Of a stretch of 64,000 nucleotides of DNA, positions 55,749 to 64,000 are shown piece after piece. Positions within the stretch are counted from its first letter, which is position 1, and each line of letters opens with the position of its first letter. The notes beneath the pieces were generated by a model. The model was given only the letters and a program-made list of their open reading frames with translations. It did not search any database and was not told the DNA's origin. Both the position numbers and the translations under genes were made by a program. Source of the stretch: Cryobacterium aureum (GTDB taxonomy: Bacteria; Actinomycetota; Actinomycetes; Actinomycetales; Microbacteriaceae); contig NZ_PPTG01000001.1 of NCBI RefSeq assembly GCF_002954245.1, forward strand, positions 78,407 through 142,406, written 5' to 3'.

Positions 55749-57393
55749 TCAGGTCTCGAATCGAAATGCGTGCGCCCAGCCGCGCAATGGTCCCGCCCGC
55801 GCCCGGCGTCGCTCCCGTGGAAAGGTCGGTGCCGGGAATACCCACCGGGGCATAGTGCAGCATGGCCGAGCCGGCCGTGCCGACGGTGCCGCCGTAGAGC
55901 TGGCCGCGCCACTGCGCCGAAAAACCGAGGTCAATCGAGCACGGTGTATACAGCATCGCAGTCACCGGAGCCTGCACGATGAAGGACTGTGTGATATCCG
56001 AGTTGTCGCTGGGATTCCGGCAGGTGGGAGCGCCGTCGGCTGTCTCATCCGGCGAGATCAGCCACAGCTTGCGGGCCGTCGCCCCCGGCGCGTCGATCTG
56101 AGCGTCGAGGCCGATCTCAAAACGATCCGCAAAAATTGCCAGATCGTGCGGCAAGCTTAGGTGCACGGTGTTCTCCTTCAGGAATACGCCCTGAGGGCAC
56201 TCGCGAGCGTCAATAATTCCCGGGCCAGTAAACAAGTTTGCGGCTGTTTGAATATCTGCGAGCCTGCAGCCATGGCTCATCGTTGCTACTTGGTAGCCGG
56301 GCCAGTCGGCCAGATCATAGTCGACATCGACCCAGTCCGGCACGACGGGTGCCGAGGCCGGTGCTGACCCCGCTCCGGGCCCGACCGCAACCACCGTCGT
56401 GCCACCGGTAATGACACCGGGCCCGCTGTTGCTGAGCGTCTGGGTCGTGAGGTGGCCGGTGATCACGTTCGTGGTGTGACCTATGGTCGTCGCTCCGGCC
56501 GACCACGCGTCATGGTCGATTTTCGCGCTGTTGATCATGCTCAGGGACCCGGCTGTCACCGAACCCTTGATCCACGCCGACGTTTCAAGAACCGTGGCGC
56601 CGGTGGTCCAGACGCTGCCGTGAATGATGGTGCTCTCGATGAATTTGACACTCGGCGCCACAACGTTGCCGTGCACCTGTGCCGAATCGTGCAGGGAGAC
56701 AGGTTCGGTGGCCCAGACGTCTCCGACGATCTGACAGGACGCCCCGACTTCGAGCCCGCCGTCGGCGATCACCAGATCGGCATTGAGAATGCCGGTTGAA
56801 GCCGTGTTGGTGATGTCGCAGGTGACGTTGTCGTGGCGCACCTGCACGACCGGCTCCGAACCGTCGACGGAGTTCAACTGGCTGGAGCCCGCGAAGGTTC
56901 CGAAATTGTGGGAGTAGAGGGCAGAGCCGGTACCGGGGGTGCCGGTGCTGGCCGGCACGTAGGCGTAGATCGCTTCGACGGTGCGCGCGTCGCCCGTGCT
57001 ATTGCCGCCGACACCGAAGTCGGCAGCTTCGCCGGTCGACAGAATTTTGACCCGGAGCGCCGCCTGCGTCGGGCACGCGCTGACCCAGGTGTCGTTGGTC
57101 GCACTGGTGGAGTAGGAGACCGCCACCGCGGAAGCCGGAGTGGTCGTGTTCCAGCCGGCCGCCGTGCAGGTGCTGCTGGTCAATTTGAGCAGGGCGTCGT
57201 CGACACCGGCTTCGGCCGCCGATTGAGCCTGCACTCCCGCACGCGTCGCGCTGCTCACACTGAGCGAGTTCATGGTGGAACCAGCGATAGCGAGGGTCGC
57301 GATGCCGGCAATGGCCATGAGCCCGATCACGGCGAGCATGCTGCTGCCGCGGTCAGCAGCCAGAAGAAGGCGGGTCTTGCGCACTAGAAACAT
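55741..57393 (-). CDS. Large minor-pilin-like protein with beta-helix-like repeats, locus B
   Basis: 550 residues. After MFLVRKTRLLLAADRG comes one hydrophobic helix (SSMLAVIGLMAIAGIATLAI) without a Glu at +5, as in the locus A counterpart. Residues about 210-320 are a run of short beta repeats (HGNVVAPSVKFIESTIIHGS, VWTTGATVLETSAWIKGSVT), resembling the solenoid of bactofilins. Several cysteines follow. It sits between the PilW-like gene and pilD and is probably a surface or tip subunit. Confidence 0.72.
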   Translation of the reverse strand: MFLVRKTRLLLAADRGSSMLAVIGLMAIAGIATLAIAGSTMNSLSVSSATRAGVQAQSAAEAGVDDALLKLTSSTCTAAGWNTTTPASAVAVSYSTSATNDTWVSACPTQAALRVKILSTGEAADFGVGGNSTGDARTVEAIYAYVPASTGTPGTGSALYSHNFGTFAGSSQLNSVDGSEPVVQVRHDNVTCDITNTASTGILNADLVIADGGLEVGASCQIVGDVWATEPVSLHDSAQVHGNVVAPSVKFIESTIIHGSVWTTGATVLETSAWIKGSVTAGSLSMINSAKIDHDAWSAGATTIGHTTNVITGHLTTQTLSNSGPGVITGGTTVVAVGPGAGSAPASAPVVPDWVDVDYDLADWPGYQVATMSHGCRLADIQTAANLFTGPGIIDARECPQGVFLKENTVHLSLPHDLAIFADRFEIGLDAQIDAPGATARKLWLISPDETADGAPTCRNPSDNSDITQSFIVQAPVTAMLYTPCSIDLGFSAQWRGQLYGGTVGTAGSAMLHYAPVGIPGTDLSTGATPGAGGTIARLGARISIRDLNG

Positions 57394-58058
57394 GTGGGCT
57401 CCATTGGCGGCGCCGCACCCTGGCGGCTCGTGACCGTGGTCGAGATCAACGCCGGACTGCTGTCACCATCGGCGTTGATCGTGAAGTTGAGCGTGACGGC
57501 ACGGCGATCGGGAGTGACATCGGGGTTAAAGACGGGCTGGGCGGAGGCCGCGGACAATCCGCTACCCAGCAAGGTCCAGCCGGTCATGTCAGTGGCGAGG
57601 TCGTCCGCTGTAGGGGCAACGATGGTTTGCGGAGCCGCAGCGCGCCGGTAGAACATGGCACCGCCATTGGACTCGGTGTAATACCAGGCCTGGCAGACCC
57701 GAGACCTGGCCGGAACCGCGGGATCGCTGCTCACCGCTGTCACCACGAGAAGCTGGTCATCGTTGTCGAGGTCTGCACTGTCGGTGATCTGCAGCGCAGT
57801 GGCATTGCGCACGCCGGAATGCACCGACGTGGAGATCAGCTGGCTGACGGCATTCGCGTCGGCGCTCGCCATCACCTTTTCTTCCGACGTCAGGGTATTG
57901 AGCAACATTCCGCCGACGACGGTGAGAATGAGCACGAGCAGGCTCGAATAGATGAGCAGCTCAACGAGTGTGTAGCCACCCTCGCCACGCTGGCCCAGCC
58001 TCTCACGCCCCGGGCCGGCCACGACACCGTTTGGGCGATGGCTCGCTCTCGCATTCAT
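57384..58058 (-). CDS. Minor pilin (PilW-like), locus B
   Basis: 224 residues. Leader ends in Gly28, then YTLVELLIYSSLLVLILTVV with Glu at +5. The rest is beta-rich with two cysteines (SRVCQAWYY and the C-terminal MEPTCF). It follows the PilV-like gene by seven bases and overlaps the PilX-like gene by ten. Confidence 0.85.
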   Translation of the reverse strand: MNARASHRPNGVVAGPGRERLGQRGEGGYTLVELLIYSSLLVLILTVVGGMLLNTLTSEEKVMASADANAVSQLISTSVHSGVRNATALQITDSADLDNDDQLLVVTAVSSDPAVPARSRVCQAWYYTESNGGAMFYRRAAAPQTIVAPTADDLATDMTGWTLLGSGLSAASAQPVFNPDVTPDRRAVTLNFTINADGDSSPALISTTVTSRQGAAPPMEPTCF

Positions 58059-58065
58059 GCCTGGC

Positions 58066-58482
58066 CTAGCCGTTCACGAAAATGCTCGTAGTGGCCTCGG
58101 CCAGAATCTCACTGGTCGAGACCTCGGTCACGAAGACGCGCACCTGCACCGTTTTCGGATAGGTGGCAGGGCAGGTGATCGGATCGAAAGCGGGCTGCAG
58201 TGCCCGGCCGTCGGGGTCGAAGACAGCCGGCGACGTGGCGGCACGGGCGCGAAGCGGCTCGCAGGTCGTGCCGAGAGCGCGCATGCCCTCCATCTGCGTG
58301 GCGACGAGCTGGGTGGCCGAGGTCAGCGTGGCATTGGAGACCGAGACGCGCAGCGCGGTAACCAGCATCGGCAGAAAGGCGATGGCGAGCAGGGAGAGCA
58401 GCAGCATCGAGACGACAATTTCGATCATGCCGAAGCCCGCGTCGCGGTAATGGCTGGAAAGAGTTGGGCATCGACGCACCAC
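58066..58482 (-). CDS. Minor pilin (PilV-like), locus B
   Basis: 138 residues from the GTG at 58482, preceded by GAAGGGAA; 21 more codons are open upstream. Leader of 16 residues ending RDAG, then FGMIEIVVSMLLLSLLAIAF with Glu at +5. At 138 residues it has normal PilV size, unlike its 470-residue counterpart in locus A. It lies 90 bases after the pilin gene. Confidence 0.8.
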   Translation of the reverse strand: MVRRCPTLSSHYRDAGFGMIEIVVSMLLLSLLAIAFLPMLVTALRVSVSNATLTSATQLVATQMEGMRALGTTCEPLRARAATSPAVFDPDGRALQPAFDPITCPATYPKTVQVRVFVTEVSTSEILAEATTSIFVNG

Positions 58483-58572
58483 GAGTTCTGTTTCCCTTCG
58501 TCCGCGAACAGCTGGTAGTTCCCTGTGGGTCGTCTCAGGCCCCACCGGGGTTCGAGTAGTGCTTTGAGTTGG

Positions 58573-59022
58573 CTACATCGCGATTGCGGCGCCTGAATCC
58601 GTGATCGTGTGGCTGTGGTTTGCCTTGGAAGGAGCCAAAGCGGTGTCCGCAGCCGCGTCCCCAGGGGCCCAACTGCCGGTGATCGTGAACTTCTCCGTGG
58701 TGCTGCTGTACGCGTAGGTGACCTTAATATCTGCACTGGATGTGAATGCTTTCACGTCCGAAAGGTCTGATTGAATGGTGGCCGCGGTTTCAGTTCCCGC
58801 CACGAGTTCGGCCACAACTGCGGTCTTCGCGTTCGTGATGGCGGCGGCCACGGCCTTGTCCTTCGCGCCGTCCTGCTGGCCGAGGTAGATCGGGATGGCG
58901 ATCGCGGCGAGCACACCGAGGATGAGAACCACCACGAGAAGCTCGATGAGCGTGAAGCCCTTCTCCTTCTCGCCGAGGGCCTTGCGCTTGTTGACCAGGG
59001 CTGTCGTGAAGAAGCGGTTCAT
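58573..59022 (-). CDS. Type IV major pilin candidate, locus B
   Basis: 149 residues from the ATG at 59022. The 22-residue leader ends KG, then FTLIELLVVVLILGVLAAIA (+1 Phe, +5 Glu). The first 50 residues closely match the locus A pilin, but the globular domain is different, more charged, and has no cysteine. It follows pilC after a 155-base gap containing the short stem GGGGG-CTGAT-CACCCCC, so it may have its own promoter. Confidence 0.88.
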   Translation of the reverse strand: MNRFFTTALVNKRKALGEKEKGFTLIELLVVVLILGVLAAIAIPIYLGQQDGAKDKAVAAAITNAKTAVVAELVAGTETAATIQSDLSDVKAFTSSADIKVTYAYSSTTEKFTITGSWAPGDAAADTALAPSKANHSHTITDSGAAIAM

Positions 59023-59177
59023 GTGTCTGTGTCCTTTGCGTGGTTCAGCAGGGAGCAATGCGGTGGGCTTGCCCGCTTTTAACCGTAGGTTGGCCCACAC
59101 AGCGAACCGTTGTTTTTTCGGGGGGCTGATCACCCCCAGTAGGAGTGCAGCCCAAACGGGGCCCCACGCCGTGCCTG

Positions 59178-60407
59178 CTAGTTGACGTAGTCGAAAACGC
59201 TGAACATGGGCAGATACAGCGCCACGACCATGCCACCGATGATCACGCCGATGACGGCGATCATGAGCGGCTCGATCAGCGCGGTGAGCTGCTCGGTGGT
59301 CGACTGCACTTCCTGGTCGTAGAAGTCGGCGATCTTGGTGAGCATCGTCTCGAGCGCGCCGGCATCCTCCCCCACCGAGATCATCTGCGTGACCATGGCC
59401 GGAAAGACCGGCTCCAAGGCGAGGGGCGCCGCAATGGAGCGGCCCTGGCTCACCGATTCCTGCACCTTGGCCAGTGCCGACTCGATGACATAGTTGCCCG
59501 AGGTCTCGCCGACAATTTTGAGCGAGTGCAAAATGGGCACGCCGGCGCCGATCATGGTGGCGAAGTTGCGGCTGAACCTGGCGATGGCAAGTTTGGTGAG
59601 CAGATTGCCGAACACCGGCAGCTTGAGCTTGAACGGGTCGACCACGCGGCGCACGGCCAGAGTGTGCTTGTTCTTGCGCCACCAGACCGAGAACACGATG
59701 ACCGCGATGAGCAACACCGGGCCCACCCAGACCATGCCGTTGGAGAGCACAACGAGCACCTTGGTGGCCGCGGGCAGTTCGCCGCCGAGACCCTTGAACA
59801 TCTTCTCGAACACGGGAACGATGAAGATGAGCATTCCCACCACGGCGAGCAGCGCCATGATCAGCACGATCACCGGGTAGGCGAGCGCGCTCTTGATCGT
59901 GTCGCGCAGTTTTACCTCGCTCTCGAAGTTGTCGGCAATGGAGTTGAGGGCGTCTTCGAGAAAACCACCGGTCTCGCCCGCGCGCACCAGGTTGATCATG
60001 ATCGGCGGAAACACCACGTCGTGTTTATCAAACGCTTCGGAGAGCGACAGGCCGGTTTCCACGTCGCTGCGAATGACGGCAATCACCTGGGCGAGCTGCT
60101 TGTTCTCTGTCTGCTCCGACAGAATGTTGAGGGTGCGCAGCAGCGACAGTCCGGCGGCGGTCATGGTGGCCATCTGGCGGCTCATCACGGCAAGATCGGT
60201 GAGGCCCACGTGCTTCTGAAACCCCGGGATACTGAGTTCCGCGTGAAGACCCGTGAGTTTACGGGCCGGCGCGATCGAAATGGGAGAGAGCCCCATGATG
60301 CGCAGTTGCGAGAGCGCAGCTCGCTCCGATGCTGCGTCCATCCGGCCCTTGACCACGCGGTCGCGGGCGTCCCGACTGGTGTAGCTGAAAGAGTTTTCGG
60401 TGGACAT
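59178..60407 (-). CDS. pilC: Type IV pilus platform protein PilC, locus B
   Basis: 409 residues, exactly as long as the locus A copy and closely similar (TMTAAGLSLLRTLNILSEQT; MINLVRAGETGGFLEDALNS; TMIGAGVPILHSLKIVGETS; MVTQMISVGEDAGALETMLT). Two GspF-type domains with hydrophobic helices. It directly abuts pilT with no spacer. Confidence 0.95.
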   Translation of the reverse strand: MSTENSFSYTSRDARDRVVKGRMDAASERAALSQLRIMGLSPISIAPARKLTGLHAELSIPGFQKHVGLTDLAVMSRQMATMTAAGLSLLRTLNILSEQTENKQLAQVIAVIRSDVETGLSLSEAFDKHDVVFPPIMINLVRAGETGGFLEDALNSIADNFESEVKLRDTIKSALAYPVIVLIMALLAVVGMLIFIVPVFEKMFKGLGGELPAATKVLVVLSNGMVWVGPVLLIAVIVFSVWWRKNKHTLAVRRVVDPFKLKLPVFGNLLTKLAIARFSRNFATMIGAGVPILHSLKIVGETSGNYVIESALAKVQESVSQGRSIAAPLALEPVFPAMVTQMISVGEDAGALETMLTKIADFYDQEVQSTTEQLTALIEPLMIAVIGVIIGGMVVALYLPMFSVFDYVN

Positions 60408-61586
60408 CTAGCGCCTTCCGGGCGAGAACGAGTCGTTGAAGTCAATTTCGCCGTTGCTGAGGCCGCCCACGGGGGTGTCCGTGGGATCAACGCGATGCAC
60501 GAGCTGCTTGAGCACGTCGACATCCATGGCCTTCTCCTCTGCCGCCTGCCGGGTGATCTGGCCGGCGTCGACGAGTTCGGCCAGGTGCTGGTCCATCGTG
60601 TGCATGCCGAGCGATCGACCCGACTGCAGCGCAGAAGCAATCTGATGGGTCTTGCCCTCGCGCACGAGGTTCGCGATGGCCGCGGTGGTCACCAAAATCT
60701 CGGTCGCGGCCACACGCCCACCGCCGATCTTGCGCACGAGGGTCTGACAGACGACCCCGCGCAGCGTCGCGGCGAGTTGCGCGCGCACCTGCGCCTGCTG
60801 GTGCGGCGGAAAAACGTCAATGATGCGGTCGATGGTCTGGGCGGCATCCTGAGTGTGCAGGGTGGAGAAAACGAGGTGACCAGTCTCGGCGGCGGTCAAA
60901 GCGACCGAGATCGTCTCCAGGTCACGCAACTCGCCGATCAGAATAACGTCGGGGTCCTGGCGCAGCACGTGTTTGAGAGCGGATGCGAAACTGTGCGTGT
61001 CCTGCCCCACCTCGCGTTGGCTGATCATGGACTTCTTGGCCTCATGAATGTACTCGATCGGGTCTTCCACCGTGACGATGTGGTCGTCCCTGGTGCGATT
61101 CACCAGGTCAACCATTGCGGCCAGGGTAGTGGTCTTGCCGGAGCCGGTGGGACCGGTGACCAGAACGAGCCCTCGAGGCAGTTGCGCGAACCGCGCAACG
61201 GATTCCGGAATGCCCAGCTCAGCCAACGATTTGATCTCATTGGGAATGAGACGAAAGGCGCCACCGACCGTGTTGCGCTGCTGGTAGAAATTGACGCGAA
61301 AACGGGTGCCCTCTACCGTGTGGGCGAAATCCAGCTCGAGTTCCTGATCGAATTCTTCGCGCTGCTCCGGCGACAGAATGCTGTCGAGAGCGGAAGCGAC
61401 CTTCTCCGGCGACCAGCGATCCCACCCGGGAATCGGGCGCAGGGAACCGTCCACCCGAATGCTCGGTGGTGCACCGCCAGAAACGTGCAGGTCGCTCGCT
61501 CCCTTCTCTAGCACGAGTCGGAGCGCCCGGAGCAGGTCGGCATCGGGCGTGGGTACGCTGAATTGGGCTGATGATTCGGAACGCAT
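60408..61586 (-). CDS. pilT: Type IV pilus retraction ATPase PilT, locus B
   Basis: 392 residues from the ATG at 61586, which has GAGGAGG three bases upstream; the frame remains open to a TTG at 61700, 18 bases after pilB, so a 430-residue product is possible. GPTGSGKTTTLAAMVDLVNR is Walker A; VEDPIEYIHEAKKSMISQRE, GELRDLETISVALTAAETGH and HTQDAAQTIDRIIDVFPPHQ are as in PilT. It lacks the long Gly-rich tail of the locus A copy and ends NDSFSPGRR. Confidence 0.93.
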   Translation of the reverse strand: MRSESSAQFSVPTPDADLLRALRLVLEKGASDLHVSGGAPPSIRVDGSLRPIPGWDRWSPEKVASALDSILSPEQREEFDQELELDFAHTVEGTRFRVNFYQQRNTVGGAFRLIPNEIKSLAELGIPESVARFAQLPRGLVLVTGPTGSGKTTTLAAMVDLVNRTRDDHIVTVEDPIEYIHEAKKSMISQREVGQDTHSFASALKHVLRQDPDVILIGELRDLETISVALTAAETGHLVFSTLHTQDAAQTIDRIIDVFPPHQQAQVRAQLAATLRGVVCQTLVRKIGGGRVAATEILVTTAAIANLVREGKTHQIASALQSGRSLGMHTMDQHLAELVDAGQITRQAAEEKAMDVDVLKQLVHRVDPTDTPVGGLSNGEIDFNDSFSPGRR

Positions 61587-61718
61587 AAGCCTCCTCGAAC
61601 GGATATCGACGGTGGAGGCGGGCGTGTCATCGGATTCATGAACGGCATAACCGAAGTCGGGCGATGTCACTGCGGGACCTGCAAGGTCCGTCGGGGACAA
61701 AGCGGGGCATCCTGGAAT

Positions 61719-63470
61719 TTAGGAGACGACACGGAGCACCTCGTCGATCGAGGTCAGCCCGAGGGCAACCTTGGCCCAGCCGTCTTCACGCATGGTGATC
61801 ATTCCTTGTTTACGTGCGGCGGCACCGATCTGCGCGCTGGAAGCATGCGACACGGTCAGCCGCTCGATCTCTTCGGAGACCGTCATGACCTCGTGAATGC
61901 CGATTCGTCCGCGGTAGCCCGTTTGCGAGCAGCTCGAGCAGCCGGCTGGTTTGTAGATGATGGTTCCGGTCGTGGTGGGGTCGATGGCCGGGCCGATCTC
62001 CGGCATGATCGTGGACCGGTTGGAGACGTAGCCCACCGTGGGATTGACCACAAAACCGAGATAGGCCAGGTCGGTTCGATCATCGGGGACTTTGCAGCGG
62101 TCGCACAGGCGCCGGGCCAATCGCTGGGCCACAACGCAGTCCAGGGCCGACCCCACTAGAAAGGGCTCGATTCCCATTTCGATCAGTCGGGTCATGGCGC
62201 TCGGAGCGTCGTTGGTGTGCAGGGTCGACAGCACCAGGTGACCGGTGAGCGATGCCTCGATGGCGATCTTCGCGGTCTCCTGGTCTCGAATCTCACCGAG
62301 CAGCACGACGTCGGGGTCGGATCGCAGAATGGAACGCAGCGCAACGGCGAAGGTGAGACCCGCTTTGCGGTTCACCTGTATCTGGTTGACCCCTTGCATG
62401 CGGTATTCCACCGGGTCTTCAACCGTGATGGCGTTGATCTCCGGGCGGTTGATAGCGTGCAGGGTCGTGTACAGGGTGGTCGACTTGCCCGAACCGGTCG
62501 GCCCGGTGACCAGGATCATGCCGTACGGCTTGGTGTACGCCATTTCGTACTCGTTGAAGTTGTCGGTGAGCAGGTTGAGGCCATTCATGCTCATCGACGA
62601 GGTGGCGTTGTCGAGAATTCGCAGCACGACCTTTTCGCCCCACACCGTGGGCAGAACGGCCACGCGCAGGTCGACCGTGCGACCGTTGTGGTGCACCGAC
62701 ATGCGGCCGTCCTGGGGTTTGCGACGCTCAGCGATGTCGAGGTCGCTCATGATCTTGATGCGCGAAGTGACACCGCTGGCGATCGTTGACGGAGCCCTCT
62801 GCATCTCGTGCAGCACACCGTCGATGCGGTAGCGCACCCGCACGTCATTTTCGCCGGGTTCGATGTGAATGTCGGAGGCTTTGTCTTGAATGGCCTGGCT
62901 GACCAACAGGTTGACGAAGCGCACGATCGGCGCGGCGTCATCCGTTTCGGTCTGCACCGCGCTGTCTTCTGGCTCTTCGCTGTCACCGGTGAGAGTACTA
63001 CTGAGGTCGATCAGTTCGTTGTCGGCGCGGTGGTAGCGAATGATGGCCGCCTGCAGGTCGGACGGCTCGACAACAACCGGGCTGACCCGCATGCGTGCGG
63101 CCTCACGCACGTCGTCGACGGCGAACACGTCGCCGGGGTTGACCATGGCTACGATCAGGCGCCCGTCTTCGAAGGCGATGGGCAGCACATTGGCTCGACG
63201 GCAGACGGCGGCCGGCACCTTGGCCACGGCGAGGCGGTCGACCGGGTAGTCCAGCAGCTCGACGAAAGGCAGGTTCTTCTGCTCGGCCCGCGCCTTGGCG
63301 AACTGCAGCTCGCTGATGGTACCGGCCTCCACCATGCCGCGTACGGCGGCTTCATCGGCGCGATCGCTCAGCCGTACGGTGTCAAGTCCCTCAACCGGCA
63401 GCAGTCCGTGCACGATCAGAATTTCGGTCAGGCTGGTCACGTCTGCGCGGCTCCCCCGGTTCTCAGTCAT
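61719..63470 (-). CDS. pilB: Type IV pilus assembly (extension) ATPase PilB
   Basis: 583 residues from the ATG at 63470. The N-terminal GspE-N/MshE-like domain (about 1-150) precedes the ATPase core: Walker A TGPTGSGKSTTLYTTL near residue 325, VEDPVEYRMQGVNQIQVNRK, GEIRDQETAKIAIEASLTGH. The zinc motif pairs LCDRCKVP with CSSCSQTGYRGR, found in PilB/GspE but not PilT. It is the first gene of locus B and the only assembly ATPase of the two loci. Confidence 0.95.
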   Translation of the reverse strand: MTENRGSRADVTSLTEILIVHGLLPVEGLDTVRLSDRADEAAVRGMVEAGTISELQFAKARAEQKNLPFVELLDYPVDRLAVAKVPAAVCRRANVLPIAFEDGRLIVAMVNPGDVFAVDDVREAARMRVSPVVVEPSDLQAAIIRYHRADNELIDLSSTLTGDSEEPEDSAVQTETDDAAPIVRFVNLLVSQAIQDKASDIHIEPGENDVRVRYRIDGVLHEMQRAPSTIASGVTSRIKIMSDLDIAERRKPQDGRMSVHHNGRTVDLRVAVLPTVWGEKVVLRILDNATSSMSMNGLNLLTDNFNEYEMAYTKPYGMILVTGPTGSGKSTTLYTTLHAINRPEINAITVEDPVEYRMQGVNQIQVNRKAGLTFAVALRSILRSDPDVVLLGEIRDQETAKIAIEASLTGHLVLSTLHTNDAPSAMTRLIEMGIEPFLVGSALDCVVAQRLARRLCDRCKVPDDRTDLAYLGFVVNPTVGYVSNRSTIMPEIGPAIDPTTTGTIIYKPAGCSSCSQTGYRGRIGIHEVMTVSEEIERLTVSHASSAQIGAAARKQGMITMREDGWAKVALGLTSIDEVLRVVS

Positions 63471-63813
63471 CTCAATGTGCACTCGTGGAGCACACCGCAG
63501 TCGCGGCACGAGACTGACTCTTTACGTTATCGCGGTGGGTAAAGTCTGAACCGGTTCCAGCCGATGGTGCCCTCGCTTTTGTCGACCCCAGTTCAGGGCG
63601 CAGTTTGCCCATAATGGGTGGTCGCATCGCCACCACTGCTGCCCTACGTCTCACGAGAGCGAATGAACGGTTGATTCAGAGGGCCCAAGTAGCCGTCTAC
63701 CCGCTCTCGCGGACGGGAAGAAACTTCTGAATGTACGTCATAATATTGGTGAGGTTCTCTCGCCTTGAGGGGTGTTTTGGGCTATAATTGTGGGTGAAGG
63801 AGGCACCGACGCC
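63471..63813. other. Divergent intergenic region between pilB and the HNH-type gene
   Basis: 343 bases without a gene. It holds the palindrome CCCAT-A-ATGGG (63608-63618) and the separated inverted repeat CGAGAGCG/CGCTCTCG (63654-63661, 63702-63709). A clear TATAAT lies at 63783-63788 for the plus-strand gene. The promoter of locus B must also be here, but I cannot single it out. Confidence 0.5.
63783..63788 (+). promoter_or_regulatory. -10 box of the HNH-type gene
   Basis: A perfect TATAAT 25 bases before the start codon, with GGAGG between them. No convincing -35 hexamer stands at 16-18 bases; TTGAGG at 63765-63770 is too close. Confidence 0.5.
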
Positions 63814-64000
63814 ATGACCCTCACCGCCCCGCCCTCCGCAGCCGGCTCGATGCCGGAACCCGAGGATTCCCGGGTGGCGGTCATTGCTCAGGCCGGTGCA
63901 TTGTTGGCCTCCGTTGTTGACGGGGTGCGGTTTGGTCACCTCGATGACTCCGAGGCTGTGGCGGTCATGACCGCCCTCGAAGAACTCGGTCGCAAGGTCG
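63814..64000 (+). CDS. DUF222/HNH endonuclease-type protein, N-terminus only
   Basis: 62 codons run off the right edge, beginning MTLTAPPSAAGSMPEPEDSR. The segment LDDSEAVAVMTALEELGRKV fits the start of the DUF222 domain that precedes an HNH nuclease domain in the large, multicopy family of actinobacteria. GGAGG lies 11 bases upstream. The nuclease part is outside the window, so the call rests on the start only. Confidence 0.6.
   Translation, partial: MTLTAPPSAAGSMPEPEDSRVAVIAQAGALLASVVDGVRFGHLDDSEAVAVMTALEELGRKV

Noticed and set aside
59145..61511. Very long plus-strand reading frame (788 codons) opposite pilC and pilT
   Set aside because: It is the antisense shadow of two well-conserved genes; long antisense frames are expected in high-GC DNA and the product has no recognisable domain.
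1..64000. tRNA genes, rRNA genes, CRISPR arrays, insertion sequences, prophage genes
   Set aside because: The gene-free stretches were inspected by eye; none showed cloverleaf, regularly spaced repeats, transposase or phage genes.

Overview
This is high-GC DNA from an actinobacterium, most likely of the family Microbacteriaceae (Cryobacterium/Salinibacterium-like). The genus is inferred. The family rests on the fused str-S10-spc-alpha ribosomal gene order, the protein sequences (for example long Ala/Lys- or acid-rich tails on L17, L29, L15 and S5), a DUF222-type HNH gene start at the right edge, and the absence of any secretin in a complete type IV pilus locus, as expected for a monoderm. Nearly all genes are on the minus strand, so genes are transcribed from right to left.

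Bases 1-10 kb hold cell-wall and cofactor genes (alr partial, acpS, glmS, glmM, and coaA on plus) with rpsI, rplM and truA. Between truA and rplQ lie a membrane acyltransferase with an SGNH domain and a two-domain GNAT acetyltransferase, followed by a 37-codon remnant of a second copy of the GNAT tail. Bases 10.4-13.5 kb are the alpha operon (rplQ, rpoA, rpsK, rpsM, rpmJ, infA; no rpsD). A complete mannitol phosphotransferase locus (13.6-21.1 kb) separates infA from map: a free-standing IIB, ptsH, ptsI, mtlA, an IIA and mtlD, with a divergent PRD-type regulator. The spc and S10 operons follow (map at 21.1 kb to rpsJ at 33.8 kb; no S14 gene between rplE and rpsH). The str operon (rpsL, rpsG, fusA, tuf) lies at 34.9-39.3 kb.

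Three uncharacterised genes (39.6-42.0 kb) lead into the accessory part: two type IV pilus loci in tandem. In transcription order locus B (63.5 to 52.4 kb) reads pilB, pilT, pilC, pilin, three minor-pilin-like genes, pilD, pilM, pilN, pilO. Locus A (52.1 to 42.1 kb) repeats this order but lacks pilB and pilD. Both loci probably share one assembly ATPase and one prepilin peptidase while having separate platform, retraction ATPase, pilin and minor pilins. The enlarged minor pilins (470, 550 and 607 aa) are the best candidates for tip or adhesive subunits. The window closes with the start of a DUF222/HNH-type gene.

Across the window the octamer RCGGATGC/GCATCCGY occurs about 30 times by eye, and complementary copies form the arms of three intergenic hairpins. 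This arrangement recalls DNA uptake sequences, but a role here is only a hypothesis. No tRNA or rRNA gene, insertion sequence, CRISPR array or prophage gene was recognised.
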